Source: an uncultured Prosthecobacter sp.
Lineage (GTDB): Bacteria > Verrucomicrobiota > Verrucomicrobiia > Verrucomicrobiales > Verrucomicrobiaceae
Assembly: GCA_937941745.1 (NCBI GenBank)
Contig: CALDGV010000554.1
Location: 1 to 5,133, forward strand
Direction: 5' to 3'
Length of the DNA: 5,133 bases
Shown here: positions 1-5,133 of the stretch, one piece after another
How positions within the stretch are numbered: the first letter of the stretch is position 1
Layout: the number at the start of each line of letters is the position of its first letter
Translations under genes and position numbers: made by a program
The notes under the pieces: model-generated
Databases searched by the model: none
Seen by the model: only the letters and a program-made list of their open reading frames with translations
Told to the model about the DNA's origin: nothing

Positions 1-149
1 ATGTGGGTGACTCCGGCATACTTCCGCTCCGCCTTGCCCTGCGGCCAGCACATGACCTCAATGGTGGCAAAACCCTCATGCCGGGCAAAGGCGAGCAGGT
101 TCTCAAAGGGCAGTTCAGGGAGGATGGCAGAGACGAAGCCGAGTTTCAT
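1..149 (-). CDS. Sugar phosphate isomerase/epimerase-like TIM-barrel protein, N-terminal fragment (runs off left edge)
   Basis: Only the first 49 complete codons are present; the rest lies beyond the left edge. The protein begins [19 protein letters not shown], a first beta strand followed by a helix, and continues with [20 protein letters not shown] and then GVTH. This is the opening of the xylose-isomerase-like TIM-barrel family (AP endonuclease 2 / sugar phosphate isomerase-epimerase), where strand 1 carries a conserved GF and strand 2 ends in an I/V-E-V/L motif (here IEVMCW, about residues 30-35) leading into a substrate-facing loop. Members are cytoplasmic, usually metal-dependent, and act on sugars or sugar derivatives; the exact substrate cannot be told from this fragment. 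The ATG is preferred because the first strand starts at residue 2 and nothing conserved is expected before it. There is no clear Shine-Dalgarno sequence ahead of it. The gene is divergent from the TolC gene and need not be functionally linked to it. Confidence 0.82.
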   Translation of the reverse strand, partial: MKLGFVSAILPELPFENLLAFARHEGFATIEVMCWPQGKAERKYAGVTH

Positions 150-254
150 GAGGAGAGTTCAAACGGCCTCCGGGCCGGGGCCTTCTCAGGGGATTCGGTG
201 GCGGTCCGGCCTTTCTCTTGAATGTTGCCGTGCCTGCCTTCAGCATGGGTTCTG
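150..254. promoter_or_regulatory. Divergent intergenic region expected to hold promoters for the isomerase and TolC genes
   Basis: This 105-base gap separates two genes transcribed away from each other, so each needs a promoter here or nearby. A GC-rich inverted repeat (165-182, about six pairs including a G-T pair) lies in the middle. A TTGAAT hexamer at 218-223 would suit a -35 element, but the hexamer 17 bases downstream (CAGCAT, 241-246) matches TATAAT at only three positions, so no promoter is assigned. Neither flanking start has a convincing ribosome binding site. The role is inferred from gene orientation, not from recognised motifs. Confidence 0.3.
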
Positions 255-1838
255 ATGTTCTGCGTTCGCCTGCACCTTCTCCTGCTGTCCGGCCTTCTGG
301 CTGCCGTGGCGCAGGGGCAGTCCTTTGAGGAGACGCTCGGGCTTCAACCGGTGCGCATCACGCTGGACGAAGCCGTGCGCGGCGTGATGGAAAAAAGCCT
401 CGACGTGCGCATCGAGTGGCTGAACTGGGCCGTGGCCGATGAGCAGACGGACGCCGCGCTGGGAAAGTTCGAGCCCTCCTTTTTCATCACCTCCAACGGC
501 AGGGATTCCGACCTTCCGCAGAACGCGCTCGATTACGTCCAGACAGGCGGAATCATCATGCCGCTGAATGAGCCCCGTCTTTTCCATCAGCAGAGCCTGC
601 TCACGCAGACCGGCATCCAGGGCAGGCTGCCCACAGGCACGGAATACCAGCTCTTTGTGAGCTCCGGCATCTTCCGCAATGATCTGAACCGCCAGCGTCC
701 GCCGGCGATCTTTTACCCGGAGTATGCCGCAGCGGTCGGAGTGGGCTTGAAGCAGCCTTTGCTGAGGGATTTCGGGCCTTCGGTGAACCTGGCGGAACTG
801 CATGTGAGCCGGAAGAGCGCCGCCATCGCCGATGCCAGGTGGGAGCTGCAGTTCCAGCGCTCCCTGGCGCAGGTGGTGATGCAGTATTTCGACCTCATCT
901 TTGCGATCGAGAACGTGGAGGTGAAGCGCGAGGTGGCTGCGTTTGCGCGAACCCTCGTGCTGGAAAATCAGAAGCGTCTCGAACTGGGTCTGATGTCGCC
1001 TGCTGAAGTCCAGGAGGCGGAGGTGGCTGTGGCCGTGGCCAGGGAGGAAGTGATCGCAGCTCTGAGCGCGGTCGTGGAAAAGCAGATGGTGCTGAAAACT
1101 CAGATGCTGGGTTCGGTGGAGGAGGGGGCTGGCATGGTCTTTCTGCCGCGGGACTCCCTGCCGCACGTGTCTCCGCCGCAGGACCGGACACGGCACCTGC
1201 AAAGCGCCCTGCACCGTCGGCCCGATCATCGCAGTGCTCTGGAGGAGGCGGAAAAGCAGGCGATCCTTGTGAAGTACATGCGCAACCAGCTGCTGCCCCG
1301 CCTGGATCTTCAGGCCACGCTGACGGCCAACGGCCTGAGCTGGAGCTTTGGCAGCGCCTACGAAAGGGCGTTTGAACGCCAGGGCTACGATGTGCAGGCA
1401 GGCATCCAGTTCAGCCTCCCGCTGGGCAACCGCACTGCCCGGGCCAACCGCACTGCGGCGGAACACCGCCAGCAGCAGGCCATCCTGAACATCGCGCGCA
1501 GCGAGCTGACGATCGCCGCTGAGCTGGACACGGTGCTGGCCCGGGTGAAGGCGGCCAGGGCCAGGATGGAGTCCACCCGCGAGAGCGAGCGCCTGGCGGA
1601 AAAGCTGCTGGAGACGGAGCGCAAGCGCCTGGAGCAGGGTCTGGCGCGCACGTTTGATGTGCTGCGGGCCCGGGCGGCCCTGGCCGAGGCGCGCACAAGG
1701 CATCTGGCAGCCCATGCGGAGTGCAATCAGGCGGCCACGCAGCTGCATCTGGCGGCGGGGACCCTGCTGGAGCGCTACGGCATCCGGATCGACCGCGGCG
1801 GCCCTGCGCCAAAGGCGGTCCAATCATCCGCCAAATGA
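255..1838 (+). CDS. TolC family outer membrane efflux protein
   Basis: This is an outer membrane channel of the TolC/OEP family. Such proteins form trimers with a beta barrel in the outer membrane and a long periplasmic alpha-helical tunnel, and export small molecules or proteins together with an inner-membrane pump. From the ATG at 255 it has 527 residues, at the long end of the usual range. Residues 1-19 form a Sec signal peptide (Arg at 5, leucine-rich core, AVA before a likely cut ahead of QGQSFEE). The two structural repeats are visible. Repeat one has TLDEAV at 37-42, a beta segment with VGLKQPLLRDFG (163-174), then long Ala/Glu-rich helices including RLELGLMSPAEVQEAEVAVA (241-260). Repeat two has GIQFSLPLGNRTARANR (383-399) and the final helices with RLEQGLARTFDVLRARAALA (458-477) and a late LAAGTLLERYG. 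An in-frame ATG at 222 would add 11 residues without positive charge and gives a poorer signal peptide, so 255 is preferred. No partner pump or membrane fusion protein is in the window. A glycosyltransferase gene follows on the same strand after 67 bases. Family assignment is very secure; the cargo is unknown. Confidence 0.94.
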   Translation: MFCVRLHLLLLSGLLAAVAQGQSFEETLGLQPVRITLDEAVRGVMEKSLDVRIEWLNWAVADEQTDAALGKFEPSFFITSNGRDSDLPQNALDYVQTGGIIMPLNEPRLFHQQSLLTQTGIQGRLPTGTEYQLFVSSGIFRNDLNRQRPPAIFYPEYAAAVGVGLKQPLLRDFGPSVNLAELHVSRKSAAIADARWELQFQRSLAQVVMQYFDLIFAIENVEVKREVAAFARTLVLENQKRLELGLMSPAEVQEAEVAVAVAREEVIAALSAVVEKQMVLKTQMLGSVEEGAGMVFLPRDSLPHVSPPQDRTRHLQSALHRRPDHRSALEEAEKQAILVKYMRNQLLPRLDLQATLTANGLSWSFGSAYERAFERQGYDVQAGIQFSLPLGNRTARANRTAAEHRQQQAILNIARSELTIAAELDTVLARVKAARARMESTRESERLAEKLLETERKRLEQGLARTFDVLRARAALAEARTRHLAAHAECNQAATQLHLAAGTLLERYGIRIDRGGPAPKAVQSSAK

Positions 1839-1905
1839 GCCTCTGAACCGCGATGGACAGCGGGCGATTCCTCCCCACCATGCGCGCCCTTTTCCAGACT
1901 GCGAT
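1839..1905 (+). other. TolC-glycosyltransferase junction with an 18-codon reading frame (1853-1909)
   Basis: The gap contains no terminator-like hairpin with a T-tract and no clear promoter, so read-through from the TolC gene is plausible. The TolC stop TGA (1836-1838) overlaps an ATG at 1835 that encodes only M-S-L before a stop. A further ATG at 1853 opens an 18-codon frame (MDSGRFLPTMRALFQTAI) whose TGA (1907-1909) overlaps the presumed TTG start of the glycosyltransferase (1906-1908). Neither ATG has an evident ribosome binding site. The short frame could carry ribosomes to the TTG by termination-reinitiation, or it could be chance in GC-rich DNA. Nothing shows that the peptide itself has a function. 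Confidence 0.25.
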
Positions 1906-2661
1906 TTGAAAGCCCTCGTCCTCATTCCCAGCTACAACACCGGCCGGATCCTGCCGCTTACCGTGGCGGATGCGCTTGCCCGCTGGCCGGATGTCTGGGT
2001 GGTGATCGATGGCAGCACGGATGGCAGCCCGGAACTGCTGCTGCCGCTGCAGCAGTCCCATCCTGGACTCAAGGTGATCCAGATCGCGAAAAATGGCGGC
2101 AAGGGCGCGGCGGTGCTGCACGGCGTGCGCCAGGCCCAGGAAGCTGGGTTCACCCATGTGCTGACCCTGGATGCCGACGGCCAGCATCCCACGGAGGACA
2201 TTCCGCGCTTTCTGGAGCTGGCCCAGAAGCATCCTGAAGCGGCGCTCATGGGCTGCCCTGTGTTTGGTCCGGAGGCGCCCCAGCTGCGTGTGCAGGGCCG
2301 GAAGATCTCCAATGGCTGGGCCAACCTCGAAACCCTCGGCTGGGGCATCCCCGATTCGCTCTTCGGCATGAGGTTGTACCCCATCCCGGCGCTGCTGCGT
2401 GCCTTTCGCGGCACGCTCTGGGCCCGGCGTTTCGACTACGACACCGAGATCGCCGTGCGGCTGGCCTGGCAGGGCGTGCCGATGCAGGCGGTGCCTACCA
2501 AAGTACGCTATCTCAGCGCCGAAGAAGGCGGCGTTTCCCAGTTCCGTTATTTCCGGGACAACTCGCTGCTCACCTGGATGCATCTGCGCCTGCTGTTCGG
2601 CTTTGTCTGGCGCCTGCCTTTCCTGCTTTTCCGCCGGGGCAATCCGCTGAAGCCCTCATGA
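1906..2661 (+). CDS. Family 2 glycosyltransferase, dolichyl-phosphate-mannose-synthase-like fold, aryl-polyene-cluster type
   Basis: This GT-A fold enzyme would transfer a sugar from a nucleotide-sugar donor to an acceptor at the cytoplasmic face of the inner membrane. With the TTG at 1906 it has 251 residues and opens directly with the first strand, MKALVLIPSYN. Motifs in order: LIPSYN (6-11), IDGSTDG (34-40, nucleotide binding; the usual DDGS pair is ID here), NGGKGAAV (63-70), the metal-binding DADGQH (89-94), and FDYDTEIAVRLAWQGV (176-191), which carries the acidic residues expected of the late catalytic region. The C-terminus (221-244) is hydrophobic then basic, LLTWMHLRLLFG followed by RLPFLLFRR, suggesting peripheral membrane attachment rather than the two to four helices of true dolichyl-phosphate mannosyltransferases. 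From memory, this ending and the SLFGMRLYPI segment resemble glycosyltransferases of aryl polyene/xanthomonadin clusters. No in-frame ATG exists after the TolC stop, and the in-frame sequence before 1906 does not look like protein. It overlaps the methyltransferase gene by four bases. Donor and acceptor are unknown. Confidence 0.9.
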   Translation: MKALVLIPSYNTGRILPLTVADALARWPDVWVVIDGSTDGSPELLLPLQQSHPGLKVIQIAKNGGKGAAVLHGVRQAQEAGFTHVLTLDADGQHPTEDIPRFLELAQKHPEAALMGCPVFGPEAPQLRVQGRKISNGWANLETLGWGIPDSLFGMRLYPIPALLRAFRGTLWARRFDYDTEIAVRLAWQGVPMQAVPTKVRYLSAEEGGVSQFRYFRDNSLLTWMHLRLLFGFVWRLPFLLFRRGNPLKPS

Positions 2662-3326
2662 AGCCGCGCCCGCCCAGTCCAGATGCCCTGGAGGCCATCG
2701 CTGCGCTGTGTGATCAGCGCTGGGACCACTACTACACGCGTGCCAAGCTGCAGAGCGACCCGGTTTACTCCGCCGTGGCCCGCGAGATCGCCGGAAGCCC
2801 GCTGCCCTTGCTGGACATCGGCTGCGGCATCGGCCTGCTGGCGCACTACCTTCGTGCCTGCGGTCATGGCGCGGAGGTCACCGGCTTTGACTATGACACG
2901 CGGAAGATCGCTTCCGCCCGCCAGATGGCGGCCAGGGCAGGTCATCAGGGCCTGCACTTTGAATCTGGCGATGCCCGCACGGGCCTGCCCGACTTCTGCG
3001 GTCATGTGGTGATTCTCGACATCCTGCAGTTTTTCACCGAGCCCGAGCAGGATGCCCTGCTCCGTGCCGCGGCGGCCCGGGTCGCCCCGGGGGGGCGGCT
3101 GATCATCCGCTCCGGTCTGAAGGATGATTCCTGGCGCTTCCGCATCACCGTGCTCGGCGATTATCTGGCCAAGCTGACGCTGTGGATGAAGGCCGCCCCG
3201 ACACGTTACCCGGATGCTGAGCAGTTCCGCCGGGTGCTGGGGCATGCCGGGCTCCAGGTGCGCATCGAACCGATGTGGGGCGGCACGCCCTTCAACAATT
3301 ACCTCATCGTGGGTGAGAAACCCTGA
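2658..3326 (+). CDS. Class I SAM-dependent methyltransferase
   Basis: This 222-residue cytoplasmic enzyme would transfer a methyl group from S-adenosylmethionine to a small-molecule or lipid acceptor. The Rossmann-fold motifs are clear: motif I LLDIGCGIGL (51-60), the strand-2 acidic end in GFDYD (76-80) that binds the ribose, SGDA (103-106) near the adenine, strand 4 VVILDILQFF (117-126), and strand 5 VAPGGRLIIRSG (142-153). The N-terminal helix region has RWDHYYTRAKLQSDPVYSAV (21-40), which, from memory, resembles methyltransferases found in aryl polyene pigment clusters. The C-terminus ends in PFNNYLIVGEKP, a normal last strand. The ATG overlaps the glycosyltransferase stop in ATGA, so translation is probably coupled and the two proteins are probably made together in the same pathway. 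No separate ribosome binding site is visible, consistent with coupling. The methyl acceptor (hydroxyl, carboxyl, nitrogen or carbon) cannot be told from sequence. Confidence 0.92.
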   Translation: MKPRPPSPDALEAIAALCDQRWDHYYTRAKLQSDPVYSAVAREIAGSPLPLLDIGCGIGLLAHYLRACGHGAEVTGFDYDTRKIASARQMAARAGHQGLHFESGDARTGLPDFCGHVVILDILQFFTEPEQDALLRAAAARVAPGGRLIIRSGLKDDSWRFRITVLGDYLAKLTLWMKAAPTRYPDAEQFRRVLGHAGLQVRIEPMWGGTPFNNYLIVGEKP

Positions 3327-3345
3327 GCGGCTCAGTCCTGATCAG
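3323..3345. terminator. Possible weak bidirectional terminator at the convergent gene junction
   Basis: The methyltransferase and MFS genes end tail to tail with only 15 bases between their stop codons. A perfect 5-base-pair inverted repeat with a three-base loop, CTGAG-CGG-CTCAG (3323-3335), starts inside the methyltransferase stop codon. It is followed by the perfect palindrome CTGATCAG (3338-3345), which contains the MFS stop. Neither has a T-tract on either strand, so a classic intrinsic terminator is not shown. The stem is short, and a chance origin is possible. Confidence 0.25.
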
Positions 3346-4565
3346 CCTTCCGCCGCCGGGCGGATGCGCTTCAGTGAAGGTACGGCGATCAGCAGCGAGA
3401 CCACCATGAGCGCGGAGCTCCAGAAAAACGGCGCTCCCGGCACCTGCACGGCTGCCTCCGAGCTGATGAAGTGGCCAAACAGCTGCGTGCAGGCCAGCGG
3501 CCCAAGCACCCCCGCCACACTGGAAAGGCTGCTCAACGCCCCCTGAAGTTCGCCTTGCTCATTGGCAGGCACGCTTTGCGTCATCAGCGACTGCACGGAA
3601 GGCGTGACCAGCCCCGTGAGGCTGCCGATGACGATGCAGACATAAATCATCCAGGGCTGCGTGGCGAAGCCGTAGGCCGCATACAGGAAAATCGCCAGCG
3701 TGAGGCCGAACTGCGCCGTTTTCCGCTCTCCCAAGGCACCGACCACCCGCTTCGTCAGCCCGCCGGAGACCATGCCCGCCATGAAGCCCACAGCCGCGAG
3801 CGAGAGGCCCGTCTGCAGCTCCGTCCACTGGTAGCGGTAGGTCGTGTACAGGACCCAGGTGCTCGGATACACCTGGTGCGCCAGCACCGCGATGAAGTAG
3901 GTCACCACCAGCCCGAGCAGGGCAGGGAAGCGCCTCAAGGCCAGCAGGGCTCCCACCGGGTTGCTGCGCGCCCAGCTGAAGCCTCGGCGGTTTTCCGGTG
4001 CCAGCGATTCCGGCAGCACGAACCATCCGTAGGCCCAGTTCACCAGCGTCAGGCCGCCCGCGATGAAGAAGGGCACTTTCACGCCCCATTTGGCAAACAG
4101 CCCGCCCAGCACCGGCCCGATGATGAATCCGATGCCAAACGCCGCTCCGATCAGGCCGAAGTTCGCCGCCCGCTTTTCCGGAGGGCTGATGTCAGCGATG
4201 TAGGCGGAGGCGGCCGCATAATTCGCCGCCGTGATCCCGGCCACGATGCGCCCCACGGCAAACCAGGCCAGGCTCGGGGCAAAGGCGATCAGGAAATAAT
4301 CCATCGCCGATCCGAGCAGCGAAACCAGGATCACGGGGCGGCGCCCAAAGCGGTCAGACAAGCTGCCAATCAGCGGCGCGAACAGAAACTGCATCAGCGC
4401 ATAGAGAGCCGCCAGCATTCCGTAGCTGAGCGAGCCCTCTGCCACGCTGCCACCCTGGTATTCCTGCACCAGCTTGGGCAGCACGGGCACCACCAGGCCG
4501 ATGCCCAGGATGTCGAGCACGAGAGTGATGAAGATGAAGAGAACAGCGGGACGGCGGGCGGACAT
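3342..4565 (-). CDS. TetA-like MFS drug/H+ antiporter (TCR/Tet family)
   Basis: This is a 12-helix inner-membrane transporter of the major facilitator superfamily, in the DHA1 branch that includes TetA tetracycline efflux proteins. From the ATG at 4565 it has 407 residues, matching the usual 390-410. Helix 1 carries VLDILGIGLVVPVLPKL (16-32) with the membrane Asp at 18 typical of TetA. Motif A is GSLSDRFGRRPV (67-78) in the helix 2-3 loop. RIVAGITAANYAAASAYIAD (106-125) is the helix 4 motif B region, and GAAFGIGFIIGPVLGG (140-155) is the antiporter motif C in helix 5. The C-terminal half has the Tet-like NEQGELQGALSSLSSVAGVL (335-354). Drug/proton exchange is known for the family; the actual substrate is not shown, and no TetR-type regulator is adjacent. 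An in-frame TTG at 4604 has an AAAGG six bases upstream and would add 13 residues. The ATG is preferred because family members begin only a few residues before helix 1. It lies 49 bases after the MoxR gene on the same strand, so they may be co-transcribed. Confidence 0.95.
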   Translation of the reverse strand: MSARRPAVLFIFITLVLDILGIGLVVPVLPKLVQEYQGGSVAEGSLSYGMLAALYALMQFLFAPLIGSLSDRFGRRPVILVSLLGSAMDYFLIAFAPSLAWFAVGRIVAGITAANYAAASAYIADISPPEKRAANFGLIGAAFGIGFIIGPVLGGLFAKWGVKVPFFIAGGLTLVNWAYGWFVLPESLAPENRRGFSWARSNPVGALLALRRFPALLGLVVTYFIAVLAHQVYPSTWVLYTTYRYQWTELQTGLSLAAVGFMAGMVSGGLTKRVVGALGERKTAQFGLTLAIFLYAAYGFATQPWMIYVCIVIGSLTGLVTPSVQSLMTQSVPANEQGELQGALSSLSSVAGVLGPLACTQLFGHFISSEAAVQVPGAPFFWSSALMVVSLLIAVPSLKRIRPAAEG

Positions 4566-4614
4566 GGCGGGCGGGCTTTTAGAGGCGAACACCGCCAGGC
4601 GCAAACGCCGCCTT

Positions 4615-5133
4615 TCAGGGGGTCGCAGTCTCCTTCAGCGTCCTTGGCAGGGCCAGCGCCTGCACCGGCACCTTGGCCAGGATCGCCCTCACCACGCTGG
4701 CGCTCGTCCGGCCATCCATCCTCGCCGTGTAATCCAGCAGGATGCGGTGGTTCAGCACCGGCAGGGCCAGCGACTGCACATCCTCAAAGCTTGCATTCGG
4801 CCTGCCATGCATCAGCGCCCGCGCCTTTGCTGCCGAAGCCAGGCTCAAGGCCGCGCGCGGGCTCGCCCCATAACGCACCCCCTGCGCCGCTTTGGACTGC
4901 CCGGGATGCGTGGCATCCACCAGCCGGGCGATGTAGTCCGCCACCACCTCCGGCAGATACACCCGCCGCGCTACCAACTGAATGTGGGCGAACTCCTCGC
5001 GTGTGGTCACAGGCTGCACCTCCGGCTCCACGCCCAATTCACGATGGGTGACGATCCTCGCCAGCGTCTCCGCACTGCTGCGCAGCACCTCCAGCTTGAA
5101 CAAAAAGCGGTCCACCTGCGCCTCCGGCAGCGG
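4615..5133 (-). CDS. MoxR family AAA+ ATPase, C-terminal part (cut by right edge)
   Basis: The last 172 residues of a MoxR-type AAA+ ATPase are present; Walker A, Walker B and sensor 1 would lie beyond the right edge. The fragment opens with PLPEAQVDRFLFKLEV, the signature segment in which MoxR proteins have PLPEAQLDRF just after sensor 1. An all-helical lid domain follows, with VTTREEFAHIQLVARRVYLP (42-61) and the sensor 2 motif YGASPRAALSL (88-98), then RPNASFEDVQSLALPVLNHR (111-130), and the ending LPRTLKETATP. The reading frame is open to the window edge, so the Val codon at 5113-5115 is internal, not a start. MoxR ATPases are cytoplasmic chaperone-like enzymes that usually work with von Willebrand factor A or DUF58 proteins to mature or assemble protein complexes. 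Here the next gene downstream is a drug transporter instead, so any partners must lie upstream or elsewhere. Identification is firm despite truncation. Confidence 0.92.
   Translation of the reverse strand, partial: PLPEAQVDRFLFKLEVLRSSAETLARIVTHRELGVEPEVQPVTTREEFAHIQLVARRVYLPEVVADYIARLVDATHPGQSKAAQGVRYGASPRAALSLASAAKARALMHGRPNASFEDVQSLALPVLNHRILLDYTARMDGRTSASVVRAILAKVPVQALALPRTLKETATP

Noticed and set aside
218..246. Possible sigma-70 promoter (TTGAAT, 17-base gap, CAGCAT) ahead of the TolC gene, which might give a nearly leaderless transcript
   Set aside because: The -10 hexamer matches the consensus at only three of six positions and lacks the final-T/second-A context needed to stand out in this GC-rich gap, so it was not called.
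1..255. Plus-strand open frames covering the left edge
   Set aside because: The minus strand here encodes a recognisable TIM-barrel N-terminus, while the plus-strand translations show no family features.
240..1823. A 527-codon open frame on the minus strand opposite the TolC gene
   Set aside because: The protein is rich in Arg, His, Gln and Pro with no recognisable domain. It mirrors the TolC gene in high-GC DNA, where antisense frames often stay open. The TolC frame has a signal peptide and both family repeats.
1654..1905. Upstream ATG extension of the glycosyltransferase starting inside the TolC gene
   Set aside because: It would overlap TolC by 185 bases and add 84 Arg/Pro/Cys-rich residues before the first strand of the GT-A fold. 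Family members start directly at that strand.
1411..2583. A 390-codon minus-strand frame spanning the TolC end and the glycosyltransferase
   Set aside because: It crosses two real genes on the other strand, has no recognisable motif, and its composition is typical of antisense reading in GC-rich DNA.
3471..5051. A 526-codon open frame on the plus strand opposite the MFS and MoxR genes
   Set aside because: Its composition is Arg/His/Gln/Pro-rich and low in hydrophobic residues, with no domain. The opposite strand encodes two unmistakable proteins, so this is a shadow frame.

Overview
This is a GC-rich, gene-dense chromosomal window from a Gram-negative bacterium. An outer-membrane TolC-type protein with a Sec signal peptide shows there is an outer membrane. 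The TIM-barrel sugar isomerase, the MoxR ATPase and the overall style of the proteins suggest the Planctomycetes-Verrucomicrobia-Chlamydiae group, with Verrucomicrobia (Prosthecobacter/Verrucomicrobium-like) as best guess. That placement is an impression from protein similarity, not a proven one. I see no mobile element, CRISPR array, tRNA, rRNA or long repeat.

Layout. At the left edge, reading leftwards, is the N-terminal end of a sugar phosphate isomerase/epimerase-like TIM-barrel protein (1-149, minus). A short divergent intergenic region separates it from a rightward three-gene run: a TolC-family outer membrane protein (255-1838), a family 2 glycosyltransferase (1906-2661, apparently starting at TTG) and a class I SAM-dependent methyltransferase (2658-3326). 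The last two overlap by 4 bases (ATGA). This run meets, tail to tail with only 15 bases between stop codons, a leftward pair: a TetA-like MFS drug/H+ antiporter (3342-4565) and, upstream of it, the C-terminal part of a MoxR-family AAA+ ATPase (4615-5133, cut by the right edge).

How the genes may work together. The glycosyltransferase and methyltransferase are almost certainly co-translated and probably co-transcribed with the TolC gene. From memory, both resemble the glycosyltransferase and methyltransferase that accompany aryl polyene/xanthomonadin-type pigment gene clusters (shared features include the ending around FRDNSLLTWMHLRLLFG and the YYTRAKLQSDPVY segment). No ketosynthase, acyl carrier protein, dehydratase or ammonia lyase lies in the window. 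If the resemblance is real, this is either the edge of such a cluster or a detached tailoring-plus-export module. The MFS and MoxR genes look unrelated to that run.

The most interesting points are the orphan TolC-glycosyltransferase-methyltransferase module, the unusual 67-base TolC/glycosyltransferase junction (an 18-codon reading frame whose stop overlaps the TTG start) and the small hairpin at the convergent gene junction.
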